Shown here piece by piece: positions 1-8,582 of a DNA stretch of 64,000 nucleotides (within the stretch, counting starts at the first letter, position 1; every line of letters starts with the position of its first letter). The position numbers and the translations under genes are program-made. The stretch is from JBJMHZ01 sp045807125. GTDB lineage: Bacteria; Actinomycetota; Actinomycetes; JAWWOL01. Below the pieces are notes generated by a model. It searched no databases, had not been told where the DNA came from, and saw nothing but the letters and a program-made list of their open reading frames with translations. The DNA lies in the NCBI GenBank assembly GCA_045807125.1, contig JBJMHZ010000009.1, positions 62,001 through 126,000 on the forward strand, given 5' to 3'.

Positions 1-307
1 GATCGGTGGCCATGACGAGCGCCGCGCCCCGGTAAAAGGCGAAGGGCGACGCGAGCATCCGTCCGTAGCGAAGGGGCACGAGCTCGGGAACGCGGGATGT
101 CGCCTGCTCCTCCAGCAGCCCCACGGGATCCGCGCGCTCGGCCGGCACCGACAGCACGTGCGATGCGAGCGGGACGTCGCTGCGAGCAGCCTTGCCCAGG
201 GCGGCGCGCTCAGCACGGTTCAGGGGCGACGGAGCACCACGAGGAGCCCTGCGCACGGACTGGTCGGGAATCTCCGGTGCCTTTCGCGTCGCCGTCGCAC
301 TCGTCAT
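1..307 (-). CDS. DUF2252 family protein, N-terminal part
   Basis: The gene runs off the left edge, so only about 102 N-terminal residues are visible. The segment RYGRMLASPFAFYRGAA followed by VMATD is the N-terminal signature of the DUF2252 family. These are proteins of roughly 400-450 residues with a kinase-like fold and no assigned substrate. The ATG at 305-307 is preceded by an aggagag ribosome-binding site. A copy of the repeated catcaccc motif lies 127-149 bases upstream, as for the neighbouring membrane/stress genes. Function is unknown. Confidence 0.75.
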   Translation of the reverse strand, partial: MTSATATRKAPEIPDQSVRRAPRGAPSPLNRAERAALGKAARSDVPLASHVLSVPAERADPVGLLEEQATSRVPELVPLRYGRMLASPFAFYRGAALVMATD

Positions 308-433
308 CGTCGCCTCTCCTCGGTTCGCGGTGGCGGCGGGCTCATCAGCGTGGCGACTCGGCATGTCCCGCTGCGCCTTCCTCGTTCCTCGACTGCCGAG
401 ACTCCCCGAGAGTGCGGCCGGCCGCACTGCAGG

Positions 434-456
434 GCATCACCCGCGATGGGTGAAGC
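434..456. promoter_or_regulatory. Recurrent inverted-repeat motif, copy 1
   Basis: Reads gcatcacccgcgatgggtga plus agc: TCACCC and GGGTGA half-sites around a short spacer. It lies in the gap between the end of the YihY gene and the start of the DUF2252 gene, about 130 bases upstream of the latter. It is the first of nine related copies in the first 14.3 kb; I infer an operator or activator site. Confidence 0.55.
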
Positions 457-471
457 ACTTGCTGACGGCCC

Positions 472-1293
472 TCACGGCACCCTGCTCGAGTGCCGCTCCT
501 CCCATACGACGCCGAAGATCGCTCCGACGATGAGGACGACTCCGATCGCGATGAGGAAGGACATGATCGCGAAGACCACGCCGATGGGGCCGTACGTGGT
601 GTAGTTCGAGACGATGGTCTGGGACATGGTGAGCCGGAAGACGATCGTCATCCCGAACCAGCACACCCCCGTGGCCAGCGAGGCGGGCAACAGCGTCCGC
701 CAGCCCATCCGGCCGCCGAGCAGCAGCCACATGCTGAACCACCAGAAGAGCGTGGCCCCGACCAGCGCCACCAGTGCCACGAGGAGGGCTCCGCCGACCC
801 TGTGCAGCACCGGCTGCGCCCACTGGACGGCACCGCAGGTGGCGATGGCCACGGCGAGCCAGGCGACCCGCCGCGGCGTGTCCTTGAAGCCCCTGCTCTC
901 GAGGCCGAACGTCCGCTCGTACAGCTCCTGGATCGCCGCGGCGACGGAGAGGCCGCTGAGGGCGAAGAACACCCAGCTCAGTCCGGTGACGGCGCTCCTC
1001 GTGGCTGACGGGGACGTGAACACCTCCGTGACGGCTCGCGCGGCGGCCGGATCGAGCCCGAAGCGCCTGATGACGCCGCTCGCCGCGCTGCGTCCCGCGA
1101 GGGCCTGGATGACGATCAGGAACGGCACGAGGCACAGCAGCAGGACAGCCGCGGAGTGCAGGCCGCGATTGATGAAGTCGAGCGCGTTGAGGCGTCGCCA
1201 CAGGTGATCTGCCGCGGACCCGGCGTAACGCCGGCGGACCATCGCGATGGACCGCGGCTCCCGCCACCTCCAGGTGCGCGGCTCGCCCGTCAT
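472..1293 (-). CDS. YihY/BrkB family inner-membrane protein
   Basis: The 273-residue product has about six hydrophobic segments, the usual YihY/virulence factor BrkB arrangement. The conserved central stretch SWVFFALSGLSVAAAIQELY and the later QPVLHRVGGALLVALVALVG and FRLTMSQTIVSNYTTYGPIG match the family. Despite the old BrkB name there is no proven enzymatic role; members are integral cytoplasmic-membrane proteins. A divergent copy of the repeated motif lies 33-56 bases upstream of the start, placing the gene in the putative regulon of this region. Confidence 0.85.
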   Translation of the reverse strand: MTGEPRTWRWREPRSIAMVRRRYAGSAADHLWRRLNALDFINRGLHSAAVLLLCLVPFLIVIQALAGRSAASGVIRRFGLDPAAARAVTEVFTSPSATRSAVTGLSWVFFALSGLSVAAAIQELYERTFGLESRGFKDTPRRVAWLAVAIATCGAVQWAQPVLHRVGGALLVALVALVGATLFWWFSMWLLLGGRMGWRTLLPASLATGVCWFGMTIVFRLTMSQTIVSNYTTYGPIGVVFAIMSFLIAIGVVLIVGAIFGVVWEERHSSRVP

Positions 1294-1325
1294 CCACGGA
1301 GGGTGCAGCGGGTCGCGCCTCTCCT

Positions 1326-1349
1326 CATCATCCGGACAGGGCGATGATG
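1326..1349. promoter_or_regulatory. Recurrent inverted-repeat motif, copy 2
   Basis: Read on the minus strand it is catcatcgccctgtccggat followed by gatg, with catcatc/gatgatg arms. It lies directly upstream of the YihY gene (minus) and also upstream of the small plus-strand gene at 1411, so it could serve both. Confidence 0.45.
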
Positions 1350-1410
1350 CGGTCCCGGTTCATCCGTCGTGCGTGATGGCCGGCCCGTCCGCGGTCGGCA
1401 GGCTGCCCCC

Positions 1411-1731
1411 ATGAGCACGCACGAGAGTCGTCGACGGGACCAGGGTTGGCCGGTGCTTCGCAGCAGATGGGCCTGGGCCGCGCTCCTGGGGGAGGCAGCC
1501 ATCGTCGCGTGGGCGCTCCCCCGCGCGATCGAGCTGGTCGGGCGTGCGGTCGCCAGCACGCGCGACCGCCACTGGGAGAGCCTGCTGCCGGAGCAAGGCG
1601 GGTGGAAGCGCGCCGCAGCGGCTCGGCAACCGGTGGCGCCGCAGCCGAGGCGCGCTCCCACGGCGTGGGGCCTGCAGCTCGACCAGGCCGGTGACGCGAT
1701 CAGCTACCGCACCGGGCACGAGGGCGAGTGA
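1411..1731 (+). CDS. Small hypothetical protein with one hydrophobic segment
   Basis: I do not recognise this 106-residue product. It has a hydrophobic stretch (WAWAALLGEAAIVAWALP, residues about 20-37) followed by a basic, Ala/Pro-rich tail. The start is the first ATG after motif copy 2; no clear ribosome-binding site is present. It is convergent with the next gene and could be spurious, but the position next to the shared motif favours a real short membrane-associated protein. Confidence 0.4.
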   Translation: MSTHESRRRDQGWPVLRSRWAWAALLGEAAIVAWALPRAIELVGRAVASTRDRHWESLLPEQGGWKRAAAARQPVAPQPRRAPTAWGLQLDQAGDAISYRTGHEGE

Positions 1732-1753
1732 CCGCGTCGCCTGCCATGGCCGG

Positions 1754-3202
1754 TCACGCCTGAGCGCTCCGTTGCCGTGGAGGAGTCGAGGACGGGTCCG
1801 ACGGCGGCGGACCGGCGGGATCGGCCGGCCGCAAGCGGTAGAGCCCGATCTGCGCCAGTGCGAGCAGCGCGACGATCACCAGGAAACCCGGGAAGCTCAC
1901 GTCGAGGAACAGCAGCAACAGGACGGCGACGACGACAGCCGCGATCCGGAGCGCATCCAGGTGGCGGCGCAGCCAGGCGATCGTGGCCTCGTCCCGCGCC
2001 TGGGCGACCGTGCCCTTCGCACCGACGGACACGAGATGGCTGGTCGCCCGTACGCCGTGGACGACGCCCGAGCGCATGGCCACGGCCCACCGGTACGGAC
2101 CGCTGAGCACCGCAAGCACCGCGATGACGAACCCACCGATCAGTATCCATTCGGTGAGGCCGAAGAAGCCGTTCAGCAGGCCGTGCACGATCACCCTCCT
2201 GGCGTCCTCGTTCTCCGGCGGCCCGGACGAGATGAGCCGGTCCTGCTCCCAGAACAGTGCCCGCCTCACTACGACGACGCCCAGCATCCCGCCGATGACC
2301 AGTTGGAGGAGGGTCCGTCGACGACGGCGAGACAGCCACAGCGCGAGCAGGGCGAGCAGGGGGGTGATGACGAGCAGTGCCACGACGCCACGATCGAACG
2401 CGCGCACGGCGCGCCGCGCAGCGGTCAGATTGGCGGCGGGGAAGAGCACGATCTGCCCGCATGTCGGGGGCACCGGCCGGCTGAGCGCGGCGGCGATCCG
2501 CTCGCACGCGGCGGACGGCAGCTCGTCGCTGGTGATCTTCGGCAGTGTCACGGGCTTGCCCACGACCCCCGCGACGAGCGCGCTCGCGCGCTGAAGGGCG
2601 GCGTTCACGAGTGGCACCAGGTTGAGCACGACCTGACCCTTGGTGGTCCGGAGCGTGCTGGTGTCGCCACGCAGCACCGCGACGAGCTGCCCGTGAGCGA
2701 ACCGGTTTGCCTCCACCCACAGCTGCTGGAACTGGGCACTGTTGAGGATGTCGTTGACCTTGCTCCGCAGCGAGCCCTTGAGGGCGTCCGCGATCGGGCC
2801 GGCCAGGAACGCCGCCTTGGGCGGCAGCGCGTTCGCGATGATCGACTGCGGGTCGAGCGTCGCGTAGAGCTGGTTCGTCACTTGGCGGCTGGCTGCGCTC
2901 GTGACCGCGGGATCGCTCGCTATCGGTCTCACCGTGGCGACGTAGGCCTCGGTGTTGAGCACCGTCCGGTGCGTCCAGGCCGCCGTGGCGGTGACGGGGA
3001 CCAGCACGGCGAACAGCGCGACGAGGACGCCGACGGCGGTGCGACGAACCCAGCCGCGTCGTCGGCCGCGGTGCTCGTAGTGCTGGAGGTCGGCCACCGC
3101 CGCGTCACGCTCGGCGCGCACGCGGTCGAGCTCGACCGAAGGGTTCTCGACCTTGGTGGGCCCGGTACCGTCCTCTGGCCCTGGGTGCGCACGTGAAGTC
3201 AT
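1754..3202 (-). CDS. Multi-pass membrane protein of unknown function
   Basis: The ATG at 3202 gives a 482-residue protein; longer in-frame versions are low-complexity Arg-rich read-through of the upstream region. A cytoplasmic, charged N-terminus (about residues 1-48) is followed by a membrane segment (VGVLVALFAVLVPVTATAAW). A largely extracytoplasmic region of about 200 residues with two cysteines near AACERIAAALSRPVPPTC comes next, then four or five C-terminal membrane spans and a Pro-rich tail. I do not recognise the family. A motif copy inside a strong hairpin lies 32-65 bases upstream. Confidence 0.75.
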   Translation of the reverse strand: MTSRAHPGPEDGTGPTKVENPSVELDRVRAERDAAVADLQHYEHRGRRRGWVRRTAVGVLVALFAVLVPVTATAAWTHRTVLNTEAYVATVRPIASDPAVTSAASRQVTNQLYATLDPQSIIANALPPKAAFLAGPIADALKGSLRSKVNDILNSAQFQQLWVEANRFAHGQLVAVLRGDTSTLRTTKGQVVLNLVPLVNAALQRASALVAGVVGKPVTLPKITSDELPSAACERIAAALSRPVPPTCGQIVLFPAANLTAARRAVRAFDRGVVALLVITPLLALLALWLSRRRRRTLLQLVIGGMLGVVVVRRALFWEQDRLISSGPPENEDARRVIVHGLLNGFFGLTEWILIGGFVIAVLAVLSGPYRWAVAMRSGVVHGVRATSHLVSVGAKGTVAQARDEATIAWLRRHLDALRIAAVVVAVLLLLFLDVSFPGFLVIVALLALAQIGLYRLRPADPAGPPPSDPSSTPPRQRSAQA

Positions 3203-3233
3203 CTTGGGAGCGTTGGCGTCGAACGGCCGCAAG

Positions 3234-3267
3234 GCATCATCCGCCTGGGGTGACCAGGCGGATGAAC
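3234..3267. promoter_or_regulatory. Recurrent motif, copy 3, within an 11-bp-arm hairpin
   Basis: The sequence contains catccgcctgg and its exact complement ccaggcggatg around a ggtga loop (about 3238-3264). It keeps the gcatcatccg and cggatga half-sites of the local motif but with a longer spacer. It lies just upstream of the membrane gene starting at 3202 and downstream of the SHOCT gene, so it may be both an operator and part of a transcription stop. Confidence 0.45.
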
Positions 3268-3297
3268 GGCGTCGTGGGACGCGGCGGGCGCGCAAGG

Positions 3298-3329
3298 CGA
3301 AGGGCCGGCGACGCGTCGCCGGCCCTTCG
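3298..3329. terminator. 32-bp perfect palindrome, likely terminator
   Basis: cgaagggccggcgacg is followed directly by its exact reverse complement, giving a 16-bp-arm GC-rich palindrome without a loop. It starts 55 bases past the stop of the SHOCT gene, as expected for a terminator of that minus-strand gene. There is no T-tract, which is common in high-GC actinobacteria. Confidence 0.6.
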
Positions 3330-3383
3330 GGTCTCACGGATCGATCGGCCGCCAGGACTCGCCGTGGCGAAGCCGGTGCCGAG

Positions 3384-3794
3384 TCAGCTCGCCAACGCCT
3401 TCGTCTTGATCGTCTCGAACTCGGCCGGCGAGATCGCACCGCTGTCCAGCAGTTGCTTCGCCTTGCTGATCTGCGACACCCCGTTGCCACGGTCGCTGCT
3501 CGCCGCGACCGCCCGCACGTGGTCGTCGAAGCTGGCCTGCGCGGCCGACGCCTGCTGCATGCGGCGCTCCGTCATCGACCGGCCCTGCGTGATCAAGTAG
3601 ATCAGGCTGCCGAGGATCGGCACGAGGAGGACGAACACGGTCCACGCCGCTTTGCCCCACCCGCCGATGTCGTGCCTGCTGAACAGATCGCCGAAGACCG
3701 TGAACAGGAACCAGATCCAGAGGATCCAGCCGAAGAAAACGATCATCGTCCAGAATGCGTCGACCAGTGGATACTGGCTAGCGACGACCACCAT
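3384..3794 (-). CDS. SHOCT-domain membrane protein with PLDc_N-like segment
   Basis: 136 residues. The start ATG has a strong gagggagg ribosome-binding site; upstream in-frame codons are read-through. Two membrane spans (about residues 12-32 and 48-68) resemble the phospholipase D nuclease N-terminal (PLDc_N) region. The C-terminal AKQLLDSGAISPAEFETIK is a classic SHOCT domain, a short oligomerisation module. Such proteins are common in actinobacterial stress loci, with no defined reaction. A motif copy sits 71-92 bases upstream of the start. Confidence 0.85.
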   Translation of the reverse strand: MVVVASQYPLVDAFWTMIVFFGWILWIWFLFTVFGDLFSRHDIGGWGKAAWTVFVLLVPILGSLIYLITQGRSMTERRMQQASAAQASFDDHVRAVAASSDRGNGVSQISKAKQLLDSGAISPAEFETIKTKALAS

Positions 3795-3864
3795 GACGCC
3801 CTCCCTCGCACAGACGCGCTTCACCTGAAGGCCGTCCTCAGCGTCCGTTGCAGCGGCGTCCGCG

Positions 3865-3886
3865 GCATCACCCGGACCGGATGATC
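3865..3886. promoter_or_regulatory. Recurrent inverted-repeat motif, copy 4
   Basis: gcatcacccggaccggatga followed by tc, close to the consensus. It lies between the hypothetical gene at 3920 and the SHOCT gene, 71-92 bases upstream of the SHOCT start, the same spacing seen for the HdeD and CMD-like genes. Confidence 0.6.
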
Positions 3887-3919
3887 TCCTCAGCGATCCC
3901 GGGCCGGCGCACCGAGGTC

Positions 3920-4420
3920 TCAGGCGCCGCGGGACAGCCCTTGCCGGCCCGGCGTCTCCTCGGTCGCGCCGTGCTCGACGGCGGCCTCGGTGGCGGGCTG
4001 CCGGGGGGCATGCCCGTTCAGGCTCGAGTCGCCCACCTGGGCGGCCAGCACCGTCCATGCGTCTCCCCCCGCCAGGTCCTCGACGGAGAACCCGCGCACG
4101 CGTCCCTGGTGCGCCGCGGCGAGGCCCTCGACGTACCCGAGGCTGCGGCTCAGGGACTCCCGCGTCGGCACGTCGTCGCGGACGAGCCTCAGCACCCAGC
4201 CCTCACGATCGACGTACATGGTCACCTGCCAGGCATCGCTCCTGGCCTCGCGCTCGATCGCTGACGCCTGAGCCTCCGCCGCCACGACCACGAGAAGCGT
4301 CATGGACACGCGGCGGCGCAGATCGAAGCCGAGTCGGCGCAGCTCGTCAGGCAGGTCGTCGACCGCAAGTTCCGCCGCTCGTGGGCGCCGGCGTTCCCAC
4401 CGTGGCGGTGTCATAGCCAT
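3920..4420 (-). CDS. Hypothetical soluble protein
   Basis: 166 residues, not recognised. There is no membrane segment. The centre (QVTMYVDREGWVLRLVRDDV, then a helix-rich SLGYVEGLAAAHQGRVRGF) looks like a small alpha/beta fold. The N-terminus is Arg-rich and the C-terminus is low-complexity. The start is the first ATG of the frame; a second ATG two codons later is equally possible because neither has a clear ribosome-binding site. It lies between the SHOCT gene and the LuxR regulator on the same strand. Confidence 0.55.
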   Translation of the reverse strand: MAMTPPRWERRRPRAAELAVDDLPDELRRLGFDLRRRVSMTLLVVVAAEAQASAIEREARSDAWQVTMYVDREGWVLRLVRDDVPTRESLSRSLGYVEGLAAAHQGRVRGFSVEDLAGGDAWTVLAAQVGDSSLNGHAPRQPATEAAVEHGATEETPGRQGLSRGA

Positions 4421-4504
4421 GCGTCATCGTTCAGCAAGACCGCGGAAAAGAACAGGGTCGTTGGCCCTTTGGCGACGAGTCGAGCGACATGGGTGCTCCT
4501 GTGC

Positions 4505-6820
4505 CTACATCTGAATCATGCCGAGCGACCGTGCGCGCTCGACCGCCTCGCCGCGCGATGCCACGCCGAGCTTGCGGTACGTCGCGATCGCTTGCGTCTT
4601 CACGGTGTTGCGCGAGATGAGCAACCGTCTCCCGATCTGCTCGAAGGACAGGTACGTCGGCAGCAGTTGCAGTATCCGCAATTCAGCTGAGGTCAGGGCC
4701 GACGGCCCGACGCCCGTCGCGAGCGGGAACCGCTCCACATGCGTCCACGCCTGGTCCAGCCCCTCGCGCAGCCACATCGCGTCCGGTACGCCGTGCAGGT
4801 AGCGCTGGGCCTCCGACAGCAGCACGCGCGCCGCGGCGGTGTCGCCCATGAGCAGGTGCGCTCGGCCGAGCAGGTAGCGCGCCTGAACCGCTAGCCACGG
4901 CGGGCATTGATTGATCACGGCGATCATCCGCATCGCCCGTCGGGCGAGCTGCTTCGCCTGGTCCGTACGACCGCGCTTGGCGAGCATGACCGTGGCAACG
5001 CAGTGCACGAGGCTGATGAGCGGGCTGTCGGCGATGTCCTTCTCGACGAGCACGTCGCACGCAGCGTCGACGAGCGCGGCGGACTCGATCCAGTCGCCCG
5101 CTTCGATGGCCATCGCCGCGAGCTGCGCCAGGCAGAGCGCCTGGTGCGAGTGCAGCGCCAGGTCGGCTGCGAGGTGCTGAGTCGCGGCGAGCCGGCGGCG
5201 TGCCTCCTCCGGCGCTCCGGTGAGCAGCGCCGCAACCGCCTGGAGGTACTCGGCGAACGGCCGCCACAGGTCGTCGGGCGCCTGGAGCTCCATGGCCCGC
5301 TCGGCGTGCGCACGCATCGCCGCCATGCCGTCACGGGCCCGCTCGGCATGCAGCAGGGTGATGGCCGCTTGGATCGACGCCAGCTCGCCGGGCTGCGTCG
5401 CATCGAACAAGCCGCGCTCGGCCGCGTCGATCCAGTGGTCCACCGGGCGACCGTTCTCAAGGGCGCACCAGGCAGCCGTCAAGCACAGCTTCGCGTGCCC
5501 GACGACCTGCTCGTTGGAGAACCCGTCGAGCCACCGCCGGAGCGTCTGCGACCGGCCCGAGGCGACGAGGGCGGCCGTCTGCGACCAGACGAGTCGCGCT
5601 GCGCGAGCGACGTCATGCGCAGCCTGAGCATGCTGAATGGCCTCCTCGACGTAGCCGGCGGCCTCCAGCCAGCGACTAGCGCGGGAGTGCAGCTGCGCGA
5701 CCAGACGAGGGTCGTCCTCCTCGACGACTTGTTGCAGCACCCGCCGGAAGAGCCCGTGATAGCGGTACCAGTGCTCCTGGCTGTCCAGCGGCACGACGAA
5801 CAGGTTGGCCCGCGCGAGCTCGCGCAGCGAGTTGGCGGACCCCGAGATGCCGATGACCGCGTCGCACAGCTCCACGCAGAGCTTCGTCAGGATCGACGTT
5901 CGCACGAGGAATTGCACCTGGTCCGGTGGCACGGTCGCGAGGATCTCCCGGCGCAGGTAGTCCGCGACGACCTGGTCCCCCACCCCGAGGGCAGAGCGCT
6001 CGCTGCGCTGGTGCGAGACCTGGCCGAGCCCCAGTGCGGCCAGATGGACGGCTGCCGGCCACCCCTCCGTCCTCGAGACGAGCGCCTGCATGTCCTCGCC
6101 CGGAAGCTCGACCTCAGCCGCTGCGAGCACTCCGGCAGCCTCGGACGTCGAGAACCGGAGGTCGTCCTGACCGATCGCGAGCAGATGGCGCTCCGCGCGC
6201 AGCTTGCTCAGCGGGAGCCGCGGGATCGTGCGCCCCGCAACGACCAGTTGCGAGCCGTCGCCGAGGTGCCGCGCGACCGTCATCAGCACCGGGACGGTCG
6301 CGGGCGATGTCAGCAAGCCGGCATCGTCGACGACGAGCACGAACGGCCGGGGGATCTCGGCCAGCATGCGCCCCAGGCGAGGCAGCAAGACGGCTGAGAC
6401 GCTCGACTCGTCCCCGAGCGCGCTCAGCGCCCGGTGGTCGACGTCGCCGAGTTGTTGCAACGCAAGCATCATGTACGTCGCCAGGGCGACCGGGTTGTTC
6501 GCCGCCCTGTCCACCGTCAGCCATGCGAACGGCCGCTGATCCTCGATGCTCCACTGCACGAGAAGGGTGGTCTTGCCGTAACCAGGTGGCCCGCTGATCG
6601 CGACGACGGGTACCTCGGTGCGCTCGCGCAGAGTGTCCACCAGCTCACCGCGGATGATGACGCCGTCGCGCAGCGCCGGCCGCCGCAGGTTCGACTCCAG
6701 CGGGACGAACCGCGGCCCGTTCACGTTGACCAGTCGCCGCCGCGAGGATGCTGCGCCGGTGCGCACCACCTGTTGCCGCGCCCGATCGCGGCCGTCTGCT
6801 CTGCGCGCTCTTCCGGTCAC
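4505..6820 (-). CDS. MalT/LuxR-type ATP-dependent transcriptional regulator
   Basis: 771 residues. The N-terminal NTPase of the STAND/MalT type starts near residue 35: Walker A GPPGYGKTT (about residue 79) and Walker B PFVLVVDDAG. A long helical, TPR-like sensor region follows, and a C-terminal LuxR helix-turn-helix (LTSAELRILQLLPTYLSFEQ, then IGRRLLISRNTVKTQAIATY). Proteins of this class bind ATP and an inducer, oligomerise and activate transcription. The HTH nearly matches that of the second regulator at 9534, so both may read the same DNA site, and the motif copies around here are the obvious candidate. The ligand is unknown. Confidence 0.85.
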   Translation of the reverse strand: MTGRARRADGRDRARQQVVRTGAASSRRRLVNVNGPRFVPLESNLRRPALRDGVIIRGELVDTLRERTEVPVVAISGPPGYGKTTLLVQWSIEDQRPFAWLTVDRAANNPVALATYMMLALQQLGDVDHRALSALGDESSVSAVLLPRLGRMLAEIPRPFVLVVDDAGLLTSPATVPVLMTVARHLGDGSQLVVAGRTIPRLPLSKLRAERHLLAIGQDDLRFSTSEAAGVLAAAEVELPGEDMQALVSRTEGWPAAVHLAALGLGQVSHQRSERSALGVGDQVVADYLRREILATVPPDQVQFLVRTSILTKLCVELCDAVIGISGSANSLRELARANLFVVPLDSQEHWYRYHGLFRRVLQQVVEEDDPRLVAQLHSRASRWLEAAGYVEEAIQHAQAAHDVARAARLVWSQTAALVASGRSQTLRRWLDGFSNEQVVGHAKLCLTAAWCALENGRPVDHWIDAAERGLFDATQPGELASIQAAITLLHAERARDGMAAMRAHAERAMELQAPDDLWRPFAEYLQAVAALLTGAPEEARRRLAATQHLAADLALHSHQALCLAQLAAMAIEAGDWIESAALVDAACDVLVEKDIADSPLISLVHCVATVMLAKRGRTDQAKQLARRAMRMIAVINQCPPWLAVQARYLLGRAHLLMGDTAAARVLLSEAQRYLHGVPDAMWLREGLDQAWTHVERFPLATGVGPSALTSAELRILQLLPTYLSFEQIGRRLLISRNTVKTQAIATYRKLGVASRGEAVERARSLGMIQM

Positions 6821-6847
6821 GGCTGCGCCTTCGTGGGTCCGTTATCG

Positions 6848-6883
6848 ATGTCGCCGTGCATGTCGCTGTGCATGTCGCTCAGC
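6848..6883. repeat. Three 12-bp tandem repeats upstream of the LuxR regulator
   Basis: Units atgtcgccgtgc, atgtcgctgtgc and atgtcgctcagc lie 28-63 bases upstream of the start of the minus-strand regulator gene. Because of the phase they could also be read as a short N-terminal extension, but no better start is visible. They lie where a promoter should be. Confidence 0.6.
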
Positions 6884-6955
6884 CCCCGCCGCACCCCCCG
6901 ATCAGTGCGGCCTACCGCCGCCCACCGATAGTGCCACTGATGAGGCGCCAGCTGC

Positions 6956-6972
6956 TCACCCCGCGAGGGTGA
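6956..6972. promoter_or_regulatory. TCACCC-GGGTGA inverted repeat
   Basis: tcaccccgcgagggtga is a perfect inverted repeat of the TCACCC half-site. It lies in the intergenic region between the first regulator (starting at 6820, minus) and the DUF1269 gene (starting at 7145, plus). It has the same half-sites as the recurrent motif but a shorter spacer. Confidence 0.45.
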
Positions 6973-7038
6973 TTGCGCAACGACGCGCCGCCCCGCCCGC
7001 GAGTCAGCGGCACCTGCGGCGACCGCGGGCATCCGGTT

Positions 7039-7060
7039 TTCACCCCTCGCGGATGATCCC
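7039..7060. promoter_or_regulatory. Recurrent inverted-repeat motif, copy 5
   Basis: ttcacccctcgcggatgatc plus cc, with TCACCC and CGGATGA half-sites. It lies 85-106 bases upstream of the DUF1269 start. Confidence 0.55.
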
Positions 7061-7144
7061 ACTGCCCTGGCGCCCGTGTTGTGATGCGACGTCGGACGAG
7101 GTCGTGAGGCCTCGCGTTACCTGCTCATGGGGAGAGGTGGGACC

Positions 7145-7645
7145 ATGGCGACATTGGTCGCGATCGGCTATCCGAACGAGACGACGGCGGCGGAGGCCGC
7201 GAAGGAAGCGGAGCGCCTGTCAGGCGAGCTCATCCTCGAGACGGACGCCATCGCGACGATCGTGCGCGACAAGGAGGGCAACTACCACGTGACGACCAGT
7301 CATCATCCGGTCGGCGCGGGAGCGACGTGGGGCATGTTCTGGGGCCTGTTGTTCGGGTTGCTGTTCTTCGTCCCGGTGTTCGGCATGGCAGTCGGGGCCG
7401 GCCTGGGCGCCCTCATGGGGAAGGTCGAGAAGACCGGCATCGACAAGGAGTTCCAGCGACAGGTCCGCGACATGATCCAGCCGGGATCGTCGGCCCTGTT
7501 CCTGGTGATCGAGAAGGTCACCACGGACAAGGCGGTCGACGCCCTGCAGCAGTACGGCGGCACCGTCCTCAAGTCCTCCCTCTCGAAGGACGCCGAGGCC
7601 CAGCTCCAGGAGGAGCTGCACGGCGCGGCCGTGCCCGCATCCTGA
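7145..7645 (+). CDS. DUF1269 domain membrane protein
   Basis: 166 residues. The ATG at 7145 has a gagaggtggg ribosome-binding site; an in-frame ATG at 7127 lies before that site and is less likely. The fold is a ferredoxin-like soluble part (TLVAIGYPNETTAAEAAKEA) interrupted by one hydrophobic hairpin (TWGMFWGLLFGLLFFVPVFG, then a glycine-rich AVGAGLGALMG). It ends in a second conserved half (SSALFLVIEKVTTDKAVDAL), as in DUF1269. The role is unknown; family members often sit in stress loci. Motif copy 5 lies upstream and a strong hairpin downstream. Confidence 0.9.
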   Translation: MATLVAIGYPNETTAAEAAKEAERLSGELILETDAIATIVRDKEGNYHVTTSHHPVGAGATWGMFWGLLFGLLFFVPVFGMAVGAGLGALMGKVEKTGIDKEFQRQVRDMIQPGSSALFLVIEKVTTDKAVDALQQYGGTVLKSSLSKDAEAQLQEELHGAAVPAS

Positions 7646-7681
7646 CCGCGTGCGACGCTCTGAACCGTTCCATCAACGCGT

Positions 7682-7711
7682 GATCGCCCGGCGCTGAAGC
7701 GCCGGGCGATC
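7682..7711. terminator. Hairpin terminator after DUF1269 gene
   Basis: Perfect 13-bp arms gatcgcccggcgc/gcgccgggcgatc around a tgaa tetraloop, starting 36 bases after the DUF1269 stop. It is not followed by a T-tract. Confidence 0.75.
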
Positions 7712-8130
7712 ATCATGTTGCGCACGACGACGTCGGCTGCGGCGCCCTGTCCCGCAGCCGCGATGCTCGTCCGCGGTGCCTCCTGCCGCTGGCCGATGCG
7801 GGCGGCGGATCGCATCCTGCTCTCGGCCACTCGCGGCAAGCCCAGCCACTCACTGCGCCGGCCACTCACTGCGCCGGCCACTCACTGCCAGCCGGAGCCC
7901 GCCACGGCCCTCGATACAGGGCGCTGGATACGGGCGCGCTAGATACGGGCGCAGGGCACGGCGCAGCAGAGCGCCGCCGGCCTGCGATGACCTCCCTCGG
8001 CTCGCCGAGGGGACGCATCGCGGCCGGCGGCTGCCCACCAACCACCCCGGCTTCCCGCGCCGACTCGCGTCGAACGACGTCAGAGTCAGCGCGGGAGCCG
8101 GGCATCACGCATCTGATCGCACCGGCCGGC
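7712..8130. other. Gene-poor gap with two short tandem repeat blocks
   Basis: No convincing gene is seen; open frames here are Arg/Pro/Ala-rich with no family features. The gap holds three 16-bp units of gccactcactgcgccg (7845-7892) and, close behind, three imperfect 15-bp units beginning gatacgggcgc (about 7914-7956). The gap lies between a plus-strand terminator and the convergent end of the DUF7144 gene. Confidence 0.5.
7845..7892. repeat. Three 16-bp tandem repeats
   Basis: gccactcactgcgccg occurs twice exactly and a third time with a changed end (gccactcactgccagc). The 16-bp unit is not a multiple of three, which argues against a coding repeat. Confidence 0.8.
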
Positions 8131-8556
8131 TCACCGCTCCCGGGAGGCGAACCACTCATCGGCGCTGGCAAGGCCGAAGAGGATGAGCACGTCCATGGCG
8201 GCGATGGCGATCGCCAGCCATGGGTCGGCCGGGATGTAGAACAGCCACCGGACGAGGCTGATGCCAGCGAAGATCATCCCGAGTATCTGCCCGGCGCGGC
8301 GCCCGGTCCAGAGCAGGTAGCCGCCGTACGCCGACACCAGCGCGAGCGCGAAGTCGACGAACCCCCAGATCACGAGCTTGCTGCCGCCCACGCTGTAGTC
8401 GCGCTGGTAGAGCCACACGCTGTTCGACCACTCCGTCAGTGCTGCGATCACGTAGAACGCGGACAGCACGTAGAACATCACAGCCGCGAACGTGACGATT
8501 CCCGGTCGGCGCGCGTCATCGGTGATGGTGACGGGTCGAGCGGCTGTCTGCGTCAT
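8131..8556 (-). CDS. DUF7144 family membrane protein
   Basis: 141 residues with four membrane spans. The motifs FAAVMFYVLSAFYVIAALTE, IWGFVDFALALVSAYGGYLL and AGISLVRWLFYIPADPW match the small four-helix actinobacterial family now called DUF7144. The function is unknown; the topology suggests a small membrane bundle. The start ATG is followed by a polar MTQTAARPVTITDDARRP cytoplasmic tail. A block of 18-bp tandem repeats begins 27 bases upstream of the start codon. Confidence 0.8.
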   Translation of the reverse strand: MTQTAARPVTITDDARRPGIVTFAAVMFYVLSAFYVIAALTEWSNSVWLYQRDYSVGGSKLVIWGFVDFALALVSAYGGYLLWTGRRAGQILGMIFAGISLVRWLFYIPADPWLAIAIAAMDVLILFGLASADEWFASRER

Positions 8557-8582
8557 CTCGTACCTCCACGGTACCTAGGTCG

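Noticed and set aside
437..1297. Long minus-strand frame overlapping the YihY gene in another frame
   Set aside because: Arg/His-rich composition with no family features; the 472-1293 frame has clear membrane spans and YihY motifs.
7866..8171. Minus-strand frame of about 100 codons in the gap downstream of DUF7144
   Set aside because: Runs through tandem repeats, has no ribosome-binding site and no recognisable motif.
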